Source of the DNA: Prostheceraeus crozeri
Lineage: Eukaryota > Platyhelminthes > Polycladida > Euryleptidae
Reading direction: 5' to 3'
Assembly: GCA_907163375.1 (NCBI GenBank)
Contig: CAJQUW010015432.1
Span: forward strand, 19,146 to 83,145
Length of the DNA stretch: 64,000 nucleotides
The notes under the pieces were generated by a model. That model was not told the DNA's origin, did not search any database, and was given only the letters and a program-made list of their open reading frames with translations. A program made the translations under genes and the position numbers. Shown piece by piece: positions 9,237 through 18,012 of this stretch; the first letter of the stretch is position 1; the number at the start of each line of letters is the position of its first letter.

Positions 9237-10872
9237 TTAGTGATTTGATGTTATCTGACGAAAATGAAGTGTTAAGACAGTACGACCACCAATGAATTGA
9301 ATAGGATTACCAATATCATCATAGATACCAAATTTGCAATGGGATAATCGTGATACATTGACTGGAATGTATACCTTGTTCAGGAACTCCCTGTGCATGG
9401 TCACGCCAAAGTCGCCACTGTCAATAGGAATATATCTTAAAAGGGGAACCATTTGACCACCAACTTGTGTTGAATGGATAAAGTTAGTGTAAATGTAAAA
9501 GTGATTGATATTCATATCGAGCAAGGATGTTGAGCCACAATACTTCTCGTCGTAGAATATGTCACGTTTGAATCCTAAAATCTTTGTCAACTCTTTTGAA
9601 ATGTGAATGACCGTTTTACCATGTACACTGATACAGAATGTATTTTCTTTAGGATCATAGTCAAAATGATATGAGTGTAGATTTGATACACCCTTGTTCA
9701 AGTATGTACAAACATCATAACCATTGCTATAATGCTTTGGAGGTGTCGGTAACTTTTCATTTGGCTTCCATGTAAGACTGGGACGTAAAACAGGGTCTGT
9801 ACGTTTGAAATAAAGGACCATTCGACAATCGGATTGCTGTTCAGATGTTATTTTCACATTTCCCCATTCATGGTATGACCATAAGACGTCTGTTTTTAAA
9901 GAGAGGAAATCACGAAATTTAGAATTGATGTGAACAAATCCAATGTGTGAACGCTCATAATCATTTCGGAAATCAATCCTTGCTTTATTGTGTACTCGAG
10001 TGATGGACATAGATAATCCATTTATTTCATTTACCTGTTTGATCAAGTCATCAACAGTACTAGATTTAAAAATCACAAAGCGCTCATGCATGCGATCAAG
10101 GGGAAGAAGGGTAATATTAAATATTTTCCTGTGCCAATTTGGATATTTCTTAATCTGCTTTGATGCTTTCATGGACACTTGAGCTCTCAAAGGGAAGGCA
10201 CCGCCTCCTTTTACTTCTGCAAATTTTGTGATAGGTAGAAAGAACCGTGATTTAAGATTCAATATCTTTTGCAGAGGTCCACTCACATAAAATCCATGGG
10301 AAATAGTAGTCGGTCTCATGTAGAGGGTAACTTTATGTAGATTTGGATCCATTTGCCAGAACCATAGATCCTTTGCCAAATCATTCATAACATTCAATAG
10401 GCGTTGAATTTTCATATAATAGTATGATTGCTCTAAACGATGACGGAATGATGGTTTTTGTAGGTTATTTCCATTTCAGGGGTGAGGCATTTTCAGCAAT
10501 GGGTATGTCTGTATCTGCAGTGATAATTAAAGTAGGGCCATTTACAATCTCATCAACAGCTCATTTTCCCCGACGGGTGTTTACTGTAGGAATAGAATTC
10601 CACTCTGCTGCATGTTCATTCAAGTTGTAGGTATGTACTTTATCATTTCGCTCTAGGTTTGGAAAGTACAAGTCTTGATTCGTTGCAGTGCGTAATGTAA
10701 TCTCTTCATTTGCAATGGTTCTTATATTATTCACATAGCTCAAATCTTGCAGGGCCACTTCCCAATCACCATTTAAGTCAATAGGCTGTGTTAAATCAGT
10801 CTCAAACTCAGCAGCTGTATTTTCATATCGCTCAGGTTGAGCATTACTGGGAAACACTGCTGTAAACTCCAT
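9237..10872 (-). pseudogene. Polinton virion-type protein gene (broken)
   Basis: This belongs to the large conserved Polinton/adintovirus protein whose N-terminus carries a 'FPSN...DLTQPIDLNGDWEVAL' block and whose C-terminus ends with a '...DDIGNPIQFIGGRTVLTLHFR' block. Both blocks are present here in the right order. The family is found next to capsid genes in these elements and is thought to be a minor virion component; its structure and exact role are not settled. The same family occurs in the second Polinton (39.69-41.70 kb). The gene is a fossil with about one or two breaks. Confidence 0.7.
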
Positions 10873-10902
10873 GTTAAAGTATCAACATAAAGCGTAGTTT
10901 GC

Positions 10903-11463
10903 TTAGGCGTTATGTCGCATGACATAACGAACTGCTGCTTTCAATCTATTCACAGTAGGTACTTTCTGTCGTCCTAGGAATTTGGTTAAGAGTGATTGCC
11001 CTTTCACATAATGCACTCCCCTAAGTATGCTTGTACCGCCTTCTTTCATATTGCGATAGCTGATACAACCAAATATGACTTGATATCTTGGCCTTCTACG
11101 TTTAAAATCTGCAAGGGTATGAAGTATTTCACGTTTTATTGATGAGCTCACACGACAGCTATTTTTTAATTCCATTGCAATGCGAGGATTGATCAAATCG
11201 ATGCCACCTACAGGTGATCGCTTAAAGCCATAATCTGTTAACACCATTTCCCACGCATGACCCATTCGCTGACGTAAAATCTGTAGTTTGTAAGCATGAT
11301 TTTGCCAAGGATCGGCTATGCCGGAAAGAATTACATCTTCAGTAGGTCTTGTTGCATGAATAGGTGATTTGATGAGGCGAACTGCATCATCTAATCCTCG
11401 TCCCGCTAATGTCACTATTGCAAATGATAATAGGATGATCAATCTTAACATGACTTCGTCCAT
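10903..11463 (-). CDS. PD-(D/E)XK nuclease-like protein, 186 aa
   Basis: The catalytic pattern of the PD-(D/E)XK nuclease fold is visible: a conserved glutamate region (HAWEMVLTDYGF, about residues 69-80), then GGID (D89) and AMELK (E98, K100), followed by a basic helix and a strand 'YQVIFGCI'. Similar small nucleases are known as Polinton passengers; some resemble ApaLI-type restriction enzymes. The N-terminus (MLRLIILLSFAIVTLAG) looks like a signal peptide or membrane anchor, which is odd for a DNA enzyme. The second methionine (residue 5) may be the real start. The frame is open throughout. The substrate is unknown. Confidence 0.6.
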   Translation of the reverse strand: MDEVMLRLIILLSFAIVTLAGRGLDDAVRLIKSPIHATRPTEDVILSGIADPWQNHAYKLQILRQRMGHAWEMVLTDYGFKRSPVGGIDLINPRIAMELKNSCRVSSSIKREILHTLADFKRRRPRYQVIFGCISYRNMKEGGTSILRGVHYVKGQSLLTKFLGRQKVPTVNRLKAAVRYVMRHNA

Positions 11464-11472
11464 TTCTAATGA

Positions 11473-11862
11473 ATGTTTTGCTTAAACGAGAAGACTAAGC
11501 AAACGTTTTTGATGTGTCTAAAACTAACCATGATTGCCAAGCTCTCTTCTCAGTGTCATGTTACATGGAAGGCTCGACGCATTACCTTTTACGATACTCA
11601 TCGACACGTTAAAATAAGCTTATCACCTTTTCAAATGGATAACCTCCACGATGCTTTACATATCATGCATCATCCAATGTACTATATCCCTCTAGGTGGA
11701 CGTCTATTCATTATTCGACGACATTTCATTGCTCTTCATGATCAATATGGTGTTATACATTTTACATCCTCAAGTTGGAACAAGTATAGAGAACGTATAT
11801 ATCCTCGCATCATGACTTACCTTAAACAAACCAACACTCATAAGCATGAATGTGACAAGTGA
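11473..11862 (+). CDS. possible PC4-like DNA-binding protein, 129 aa
   Basis: The fold pattern resembles the transcriptional coactivator PC4/ssDNA-binding family, seen in other large DNA elements. There are strands of the form 'RRITFYDTHRHVKISLSPFQ', then 'GGRLFIIRRHFIALHDQYG', then 'VIHFTSSSWNKYRERIYPRI' where PC4 has its 'i.lt..qw..l...i' ending. The match is by pattern only. It is divergently placed next to the nuclease, 10 bp apart, and transcribed opposite to the capsid cluster. Met at about residue 14 or 21 could be the start. An orphan protein is the alternative. Confidence 0.35.
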   Translation: MFCLNEKTKQTFLMCLKLTMIAKLSSQCHVTWKARRITFYDTHRHVKISLSPFQMDNLHDALHIMHHPMYYIPLGGRLFIIRRHFIALHDQYGVIHFTSSSWNKYRERIYPRIMTYLKQTNTHKHECDK

Positions 11863-11979
11863 ACAATGTCTTCTCATCTCTACCTATTCATGTTTGATGA
11901 CTAAATACAACCTATTTAATCACATAATCTACTTTTCCATTGAAGTATAATATGGAAAACAAATTTTAATCGTACATAT

Positions 11980-12441
11980 TTATTGAAGGCTTTTATAACA
12001 GTTACGAATGCGCTTTTCATTGACAAGGGTATCATGTGAAAAATGTTTACAAATATCATGTAAAGAGTCATAATGTAGTCGTTGCATTACAAAGTAGAGG
12101 GCATAGGCTCCACATGTTGAAGACAAGGGATGCTGATAGGCCAAAGCATTGCGAATCCATTTTCGTGAATGACGGTTCATGAAACGTGTGACATAATCAC
12201 AATTTGGTAAGGCCAATGAATCAAAGATTTCACCGCAATAGTTTTTATCAATAAACAAAACTTTCCAGTGTTTGCCGGGTAAGTGTGCTGTATCAGTATT
12301 CATGATAATGAATGAGGGTGGTTTTGGTAAAACTGTGGGCATAATATTAATGGAAAACACACCTCGAAATGCTGCAACAGTGCGTTCATCACCATGTTCT
12401 TGAACGACTCTCTCTAGCTCTGCATCAAATAACCAACTCAT
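11980..12441 (-). CDS. adenain-like cysteine protease, 153 aa
   Basis: This is the maturation protease family shared by adenoviruses and Polintons, which trims capsid and core proteins. The catalytic residues are all visible: H58 in GKHW, E71 or D74 in GEIFDSLA, Q103 and C110 in YQHPLSSTCGAY. The Q-to-C spacing of seven equals that of adenovirus protease. Length is somewhat short for the family but complete from ATG to stop. It abuts the major capsid gene. A second, older member is at 47.24-47.64 kb. Confidence 0.85.
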   Translation of the reverse strand: MSWLFDAELERVVQEHGDERTVAAFRGVFSINIMPTVLPKPPSFIIMNTDTAHLPGKHWKVLFIDKNYCGEIFDSLALPNCDYVTRFMNRHSRKWIRNALAYQHPLSSTCGAYALYFVMQRLHYDSLHDICKHFSHDTLVNEKRIRNCYKSLQ

Positions 12442-13720
12442 TAACTTGTATAAGAAGCGGAAACGTCACGTAGTCTGTTAATTCGAATGGTGGAATCGAA
12501 CACAGCATAGATGAGTATATTGACTGTTTTCGTCAAATCTTTTTCAAAGAAGAATTCTAGTTTAAGACCCTTCGTGGCAGTACCCGGACGATAAGAAGCA
12601 CGTGCTTCATTGTTTGCTGTCAAATCAAATGCATAAAGTGTATAACCTTTAGCAAATTCATCATAGGTCAAACCATTGGTGTCATCAGTATTCCAGTATT
12701 TAAAGGTCTCCATAGTATTTTGATATGAGCGAGAATAATGACCATTAGCAAAGTCTGGGCAAAAAGGAGTACCAGGAATGCAATCGGCATCGCGATACAA
12801 TCCGATTTGATTTAAACCAAAGTGTTCAAAGTTGAGGGGATTCTTCGATATATTACCATTGTATGCATCATTTGCAATCAATCCCACAATGATCATTTTT
12901 GGTGATTGTATAGGAAACAAACTATCTTTAACAAAGCTCTTTTGCGCACGAGGAATGGTGAAACTATGGATCTCAGTATGATTTACATCATAAAGAGCAT
13001 CATACTTCTTCAAACCCATCTCGTGACCATTAATCATCGAAGGATTCATTGTTATTCGTCGCACATAAAGTCTAACACTTTCAAACACAATCTTAAACTC
13101 AGTCTTTGCTCCATAAGAATTCAATACAAATTTAGGATCGTTCGGTAAGAGATGAACTCGCATGTCTACTTTTGACATTAAGAAACGTGATTGACGGAAA
13201 AAGTCCAAGTATAGGGACCATATAATTCACACACCCTACTTTCTGCAGTCCACTTTTCACGAGTGACAAATCCCTTGTTTTTGTCACTATCAAATTTACC
13301 AGCTTCATCTTTACACCAACCCATAACAGCCATGTGACTCTTTTGTGCTTGTGGCTGGAACTGCATCACTGTTGAAAAATAACCGAGATAGGGATAACTG
13401 TGTTGACCACCTTCAACCCGAGTTTCACCAATGGTCAATGATACATCCTTAAAGAGTGTTGCTATTGCCAAGTTATTCACGGCTACTTTGTCCTTATCAT
13501 CAAGGTTGGTACCGTCCTTATTTACCATCTTAAACTTAACATGTAGATTGATGTCATTTACATCGATGTACTCAGCATCATTTCCTGGTATTAAAAATTC
13601 AATGACACTACCAGAATCAATACTCGTCTGTGGATAACGAATGGATACATAATTTCTAATGATATCCATCTGTATAGGTGTTCTATCAAATAAGCAAAGG
13701 GATGTGGTTTTACATTCCAT
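12441..13720 (-). pseudogene. Polinton major capsid (hexon-like) gene, broken
   Basis: This belongs to the double-jelly-roll major capsid family of Polintons (the F54H12.2-like group of animal genomes). The N-terminal block 'SIDSGSVIEFLIPGNDAEYIDV' region and following 'LHVKFKM' are characteristic. The C-terminal half has 'KFVLNSYGAKTEFKIVFESV' and the tower-like 'HFGLNQIGLYRD' region. It is flanked by the protease and core-protein genes, the usual capsid cluster order. It is a fossil with about one break. Confidence 0.82.
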
Positions 13721-13722
13721 AT

Positions 13723-14145
13723 TTAAAACAGTCCACGTCGTCTGCGTTTGCTAGGAGGTATACGAGATGCTCTTCGCTTACGTTTGCCTGAAGTAGAGAG
13801 TGGATTGATATGACTGATGACAGACCTGATACCAGCCTTACCGACATTCTTCAAACGCTGTATTCCATGACGCTTTAGCGATTCACGAATCGGCAATCTT
13901 CCAGAAAGCGCATCACTTGCTACATCTGCTGCTAATCCTACAACTTCCTTTAAAGCTGATTTTCCCACATTTGCGATAGTGGGGAGCATCATACCTTTGA
14001 CAGCACCCAATAGACTACCCCCTTTTTGACGTCTCGATCCAGCATAAACGGGAAAGCCAGCTCCATGACTAGCATAGGAGGGGGCAGAATAAAACGTAGC
14101 AGTTTGATCCATAGGTATTAATTTATTTATATTTACACAATTCAT
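13723..14145 (-). CDS. small basic core/minor capsid-like protein
   Basis: This 140-residue frame has a glycine-rich AGSRRQKGGSLLGAV region, a predicted amphipathic helix (LPTIANVGKSALKEVVGLA), a second helix with RESLKRHGIQRLKNVGKAG, and a very basic C-terminus (GKRKRRASRIPPSKRRRRGLF region). This matches the adenovirus pX/pVI-like core proteins of Polintons and adintoviruses, which bind DNA in the particle and are cut by the protease. GG sites are candidate protease sites. It sits directly upstream of the capsid gene in transcription order. Confidence 0.6.
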   Translation of the reverse strand: MNCVNINKLIPMDQTATFYSAPSYASHGAGFPVYAGSRRQKGGSLLGAVKGMMLPTIANVGKSALKEVVGLAADVASDALSGRLPIRESLKRHGIQRLKNVGKAGIRSVISHINPLSTSGKRKRRASRIPPSKRRRRGLF

Positions 14146-14153
14146 TACTTTGC

Positions 14154-15220
14154 TTAGAAACGTTGACTGACACGATAAAGGTCAGAATGACGAATCCAAC
14201 TGTTCATTGAATTTGGATAGCCAGCCCATTTCACCAGGCTCCACTTTTCCCCTTGTCGCATTTGGTGGCGAAGTATCTTTTCAACCATGTAGTCATCATC
14301 TTCTTTGGTGATGGGTGTTATCTCATGACGATAAAAACTCCCTTCAATCTCTTCACCATGATAATCGCGAAGCTTGTAGGTAGTGGGCTTAAATTTCTTG
14401 TTAACCTCAGAGACAGTAAATATTTCTTCCGTCCAATTGGGAAGATATCCTTTCGCAAACACGCTTTTCACCTTGGAAATGCGAACTTTGTCACCAACCT
14501 GAATGTCACGTTTACCTTGTGATGGTTGCCTGCGTTTAGCATTGATTTCACGGATTGTATCCACTATGTCTGGAGTCATGTCAGCAGGTTTGTGACCAAT
14601 CATACGATGGACAGAATGATTGTAAGCGTGTACAGTATCTTGTAATACATCTGTCCACTTTTGTGTTACTTTTGCAGTGAAATAGCGCCATAGGCGAGTT
14701 TTCAGTGTACGGTTAAAGCGCTCGTCCACTGCAGCCTTATATGCACTTTTCACACTAAACACCTCAATGTTGTGTTTGCGAAATAAAGCACGCACATGTC
14801 TGTTTTCAAACTCTTTCCCTTGATCAGTCTGAATACGTGTGGGAATGCGTCCTTCACTGAAATATTTTGGAAAGCCTCGGACACTTCTTCACCACGCTTT
14901 GTCTTGAGTGGTTGAACCCAAGCATAACGAGAAAATAAGTCAATGGCAGTTAGGAGAAAGCGATAGCCTTAATTCTTTTTAGCTAATAAAGAAACATCAG
15001 CCAAATCTGCTTGCCATTGTTCATCAATATCATGAACGATATAAGAACGGGTAGGATAACGTTTTCGAGCTTGTGTGTGCAATGTATATGCAGGTTGAGC
15101 TTTTAACCATCTCTTCACTTGTTTCTGTGAATAACCACTTGCTTGTGACAACTTTTTCACTGAAGCATAACCTGCATAATGCTTTGGGTTATAGTAAATT
15201 GATTTCAGATGTTCATCCAT
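14154..15220 (-). pseudogene. Polinton integrase with C-terminal chromodomain (broken)
   Basis: This is the retroviral-type integrase of Polintons. The N-terminal part has a helix-turn-helix-like region (LSQASGYSQKQVKRWLK) and the start of the catalytic core (DEQWQADLADVS, with the first aspartate). The later core is recognisable (DERFNRTLKTRLWRYF, with the glutamate). The C-terminus is a chromodomain (YMVEKILRH, WSLVKWAGYPNSMNSW), as in F54H12.3-type genes. It moves the element by strand transfer, giving the 6-bp duplication seen here. It is a fossil with about two breaks. Confidence 0.8.
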
Positions 15221-15420
15221 CGTCTATTAAGCGGGATCGTTTATTTGCCTCAAAGTATCAGTCTTTTTCTCCGCCAGGGTTTGCGTTTGTGTTTGAGTCC
15301 TGCTTTTGCTACTTTTTTGAGCCGTCTTGTATGAATCACTTTTACAACATGTACTTAAGCAGTTCAATGACACATGAATGTTTGGTAACTCTGAACATGG
15401 GATGCAACATAGCTTCTTCA

Positions 15421-16065
15421 TTAAAAGTCTGTGATAAAATCAAATGATGGATAACGTGTTGAAGGTTTTGGTATACGCTTCGGCAACTTCTCGGGTGTTT
15501 TCAAAGTTTGCTTGATTCTCTTTTTAGGTCTCTCTACACTTTGCAACTTTCTCTTCCTAGGTGTAGAATCATTTTCCATTTCCTGTAAGGTATCACGACC
15601 AAGAATTGCTTTTGGGACATTGAATTTCTTCATACTTTTTAAAAAGAACTCCCATCCTGTAGGTGTAAAGTGAAGACGACGATCACGAACAGCATGACTA
15701 ATTAGATCTTCCACTCTTGAGTCCCTAATGACTGCACCATCATCACCTATCACTTCACCTCGTTGTGTGATTTTCAAGTTGGGTTCGAGACTTCGATATA
15801 AGCTCAGTGCGCGATTGCGATAGGGTTTGGGTGAACCAAGCGAAAGATCATTGCGTATTTTTTCTTTCAATTGTTTTATTTCTTCTAAGGTAGAACTCTG
15901 CTTTATCAAACGATCATATGGATTTTTACTTTGTACAGCTTCTTGTTCATATTGCTGATTAAGTTGTGACATTTGATTTGCCCAAGGTTGATGAACACTC
16001 TGCATTGTAGTCAGATGTATATATTCTTCTTGTGGAATAGCAATCATGCGTTGAAAACCACTCAT
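15421..16065 (-). CDS. conserved Polinton protein of unknown function, 214 aa
   Basis: The frame starts MSGFQRMIAIPQEEYIHL; an 'IP.EEY' start of this kind recurs in Polinton proteins encoded beside the ATPase. The middle is helical with coiled-coil character (TLEEIKQLKEKIRNDL). A globular-looking region follows (VEDLISHAVRDRRLHFTPTGWEFFL). The C-terminus is basic and proline-rich (RPKKRIKQTLKTPEKLPKR), suggesting DNA or nuclear targeting. The stop-start overlap with the ATPase (about 4 bases) points to one transcription unit. The role is unknown. Confidence 0.5.
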   Translation of the reverse strand: MSGFQRMIAIPQEEYIHLTTMQSVHQPWANQMSQLNQQYEQEAVQSKNPYDRLIKQSSTLEEIKQLKEKIRNDLSLGSPKPYRNRALSLYRSLEPNLKITQRGEVIGDDGAVIRDSRVEDLISHAVRDRRLHFTPTGWEFFLKSMKKFNVPKAILGRDTLQEMENDSTPRKRKLQSVERPKKRIKQTLKTPEKLPKRIPKPSTRYPSFDFITDF

Positions 16066-16590
16066 AACAGTTTATATATGATCATGGGTTTCTCAAAGAG
16101 ATGACTGCGTAAGCGATAATCTTCAGGGCACTCCTGGGTAAAGTCCAAAAATAAATAATTATAGGGTTTTTCCGTAGCAGCCTCAAATACTTCAATCAAT
16201 GCTTTTGACTTGCGAGGAAGAACTTGTCGAGATAGGAATTCAACTTGACTTTTATCGCGAGGATTTTTAAAGATGATGTAGTAATGTGTGTTTAGACTTC
16301 GAGTCCGTGCTTCCTTTCCACTTGGAAAAAGATTTTGCATAATAAAAATGATAAAGCATGGTTTATGATGAGCAGCCTTGGTAAACATAGCTTACTTCTT
16401 GTGAGTTCTTACTCTCATTAAGTAAATCATCAAGAATGATAATATCATAGGGTTGAATATCAGCAGTGCTGATAATCCCCGGTTGAACCAAGTAACCCTT
16501 ACCAACCAATTCACGATGTAAGTTATGTTGATAAATTCCATAGCACCAAACTGATTCGACTAGGATTGCATCAACATCATTTATATACAT
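16062..16590 (-). pseudogene. packaging ATPase (FtsK/HerA, A32-like), broken
   Basis: The DNA-packaging ATPase of Polintons and adintoviruses. Recognisable are the Walker B strand (YDIIILDDLLNE), the following sensor region (HHKPCFIIFIMQNLFPSGKEAR) and the downstream 'TRSLNTHYYIIFKNPRDKSQ' block that is diagnostic for the A32-like group. It lies between the conserved unknown gene and the RING gene. It is a fossil. Confidence 0.75.
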
Positions 16591-16954
16591 TGACTGTTGA
16601 AATTATTTCTTGATCACAGATGGGACACAACATAGTTTCCAAAGGTACATAGCACGTAGAACACATAACAGAATGACAACATGGTAAAAAGAGAAGGGAT
16701 CGCTCCCTTTTAAAACACTCAACGCAGTTCCGTTCACATAATAATTTAAACGTCTCTTCTTCCAATTTCTTTCTAAAGTCACTTTTACTGGTAGAGTTAC
16801 TTGACAAATCAGTTGCAAATGTCACTTTTCTCTTTTTCACTCCAGATCGCACCAATTTCATCCCATTTTCACTATCATTACATTGCAGCATGGAAAAATC
16901 CTCTATCCATCTTCGTTCCAAATGATGATTCATAGCATGCTCATCTAGATCCAT
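16577..16954 (-). CDS. RING-finger protein of IAP type
   Basis: The C-terminus carries a complete C3HC4 RING (C-x2-C, then PC-C-H, C-x2-C, C-P-I-C), followed by a short hydrophobic tail (EIISTVNVYK). This spacing and the 'LLFLPC.H...C' core are those of inhibitor-of-apoptosis E3 ligases such as XIAP. The N-terminal part is charged and has no BIR domain. The first ATG of the frame is at 16954; the frame is open to 17023, so the true start may lie further 5' or in an upstream exon. Viral RING proteins of this type block apoptosis or redirect ubiquitin (family knowledge); the role here is inferred. Confidence 0.65.
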   Translation of the reverse strand: MDLDEHAMNHHLERRWIEDFSMLQCNDSENGMKLVRSGVKKRKVTFATDLSSNSTSKSDFRKKLEEETFKLLCERNCVECFKRERSLLFLPCCHSVMCSTCYVPLETMLCPICDQEIISTVNVYK

Positions 16955-17023
16955 TAGTCTTTCAACTAAAGCGTCAGCTTTAATATTTTCATTTACATTT
17001 GTAACACTTTCTATAGCCTTCAA

Positions 17024-17690
17024 TCAATAGCCAAGCTCTCTTGCTACAGACCATGAAGTTGGGAAACGAATGCAACTTTTCATCTTCAAATAATTTCAAA
17101 TGATCATGAGTGTCTGGAATGGACACTCAGTTGAATGAGCTTGATATGACTTGTACACCTTTGACAGTATTGATGACTCTGTGTAATCTAATACTTTACT
17201 TTCACAAACATGAGTTTAGTAAAAACTAGTTGACTACACTAACGCTTACATTTTATGACATGTGTGTTTCATAAAACATCATGATCAAACTTTTCTAACT
17301 ATACATCAACCTGTGTTGCAGTAAAACTTTTACAAACCATGATACACTTTCTAACGACACTCACGAATGAAACATCATGATCAAACTTTTCTAACTATAC
17401 ATCAACCTGTGTTACAGTAAAACTTTTGTACGACACTGACAAGAGCTTGTTCACTAGCGAAGAGAGAAGTCTGTTGTGTTGCGTGTGGCGCATGAATGTC
17501 CTCCCTTCATTCCATTCATCATTTTTCTTCCCCTCTGCATTCCATATCCGTAGATATGTGGCGGGCTTGGGACCGCTTTAGCTGCATTAGAAGGTAGCCC
17601 TTAAGAGGGCTCATGAGGCGTTCCCAACGAAGGGTGATGAAAGAATGTGTTGCATGTATGAAAGTTGATCTTATGTTTTTAAAAAGACTA
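17024..17690 (-). repeat. subterminal repeat block, inverted partner of 6830-7260
   Basis: 17180-17440 holds about 2-3 inverted units of the 98-bp array ('gatcaaacttttctaactatacatcaacctgtgtt' spaced about 95 bp). 17400-17625 is the inverted copy of 6830-7060. No independent gene is seen. Confidence 0.75.
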
Positions 17691-17694
17691 ACGT

Positions 17695-17970
17695 CTAACT
17701 TGGACGGGACTGGCCGATCCTGCTGAGAGAGACTCTTAGTCTCTCTATGTCAGCGGTATCAACCTCCTCTACTACCACCCGACTGTCAGAGGGCGGTATA
17801 TAGCCCCACTCTGTTGAATCGCTATCATCATCAAAAGCCGATGAACCAATTCGAGCAAGATTGTTATAAATCCTTTCTCGCTCTTCAGCCCGCTGAAACT
17901 CTTCAAATAGATTTCTCGGCTTCAACCGAAACTTGTCAGAAGAGCTGACCAGAGTGTTCGGCGTCTGCAT
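17695..17970 (-). CDS. terminal-repeat-driven accessory protein, 91 aa, unknown
   Basis: The ATG (17970) lies about 35 bases after the TATA box at the inner edge of the right terminal repeat. The protein is hydrophilic: an N-terminal helix (RNLFEEFQRAEERERIYNNL), an acidic serine patch (FDDDSDSTEW) and an aliphatic run followed by acids (RVVVEEVDTAD) that could be a second SUMO-interaction motif. The tail has a basic helix. No family was recognised. Promoter position makes it the mirror counterpart of the spliced gene at the left end. The frame is whole. Confidence 0.5.
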   Translation of the reverse strand: MQTPNTLVSSSDKFRLKPRNLFEEFQRAEERERIYNNLARIGSSAFDDDSDSTEWGYIPPSDSRVVVEEVDTADIERLRVSLSRIGQSRPS

Positions 17971-17997
17971 GACTGAAATGAAATTAAATGAGAGTCA

Positions 17998-18012
17998 GCG
18001 GTTTATATACCC
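17998..18012 (-). promoter_or_regulatory. TATA promoter at inner edge of right terminal repeat
   Basis: Exact inverted copy of the left promoter (GGGTATATAAACCGC read on the minus strand), directed at the 91-aa gene. Confidence 0.65.
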
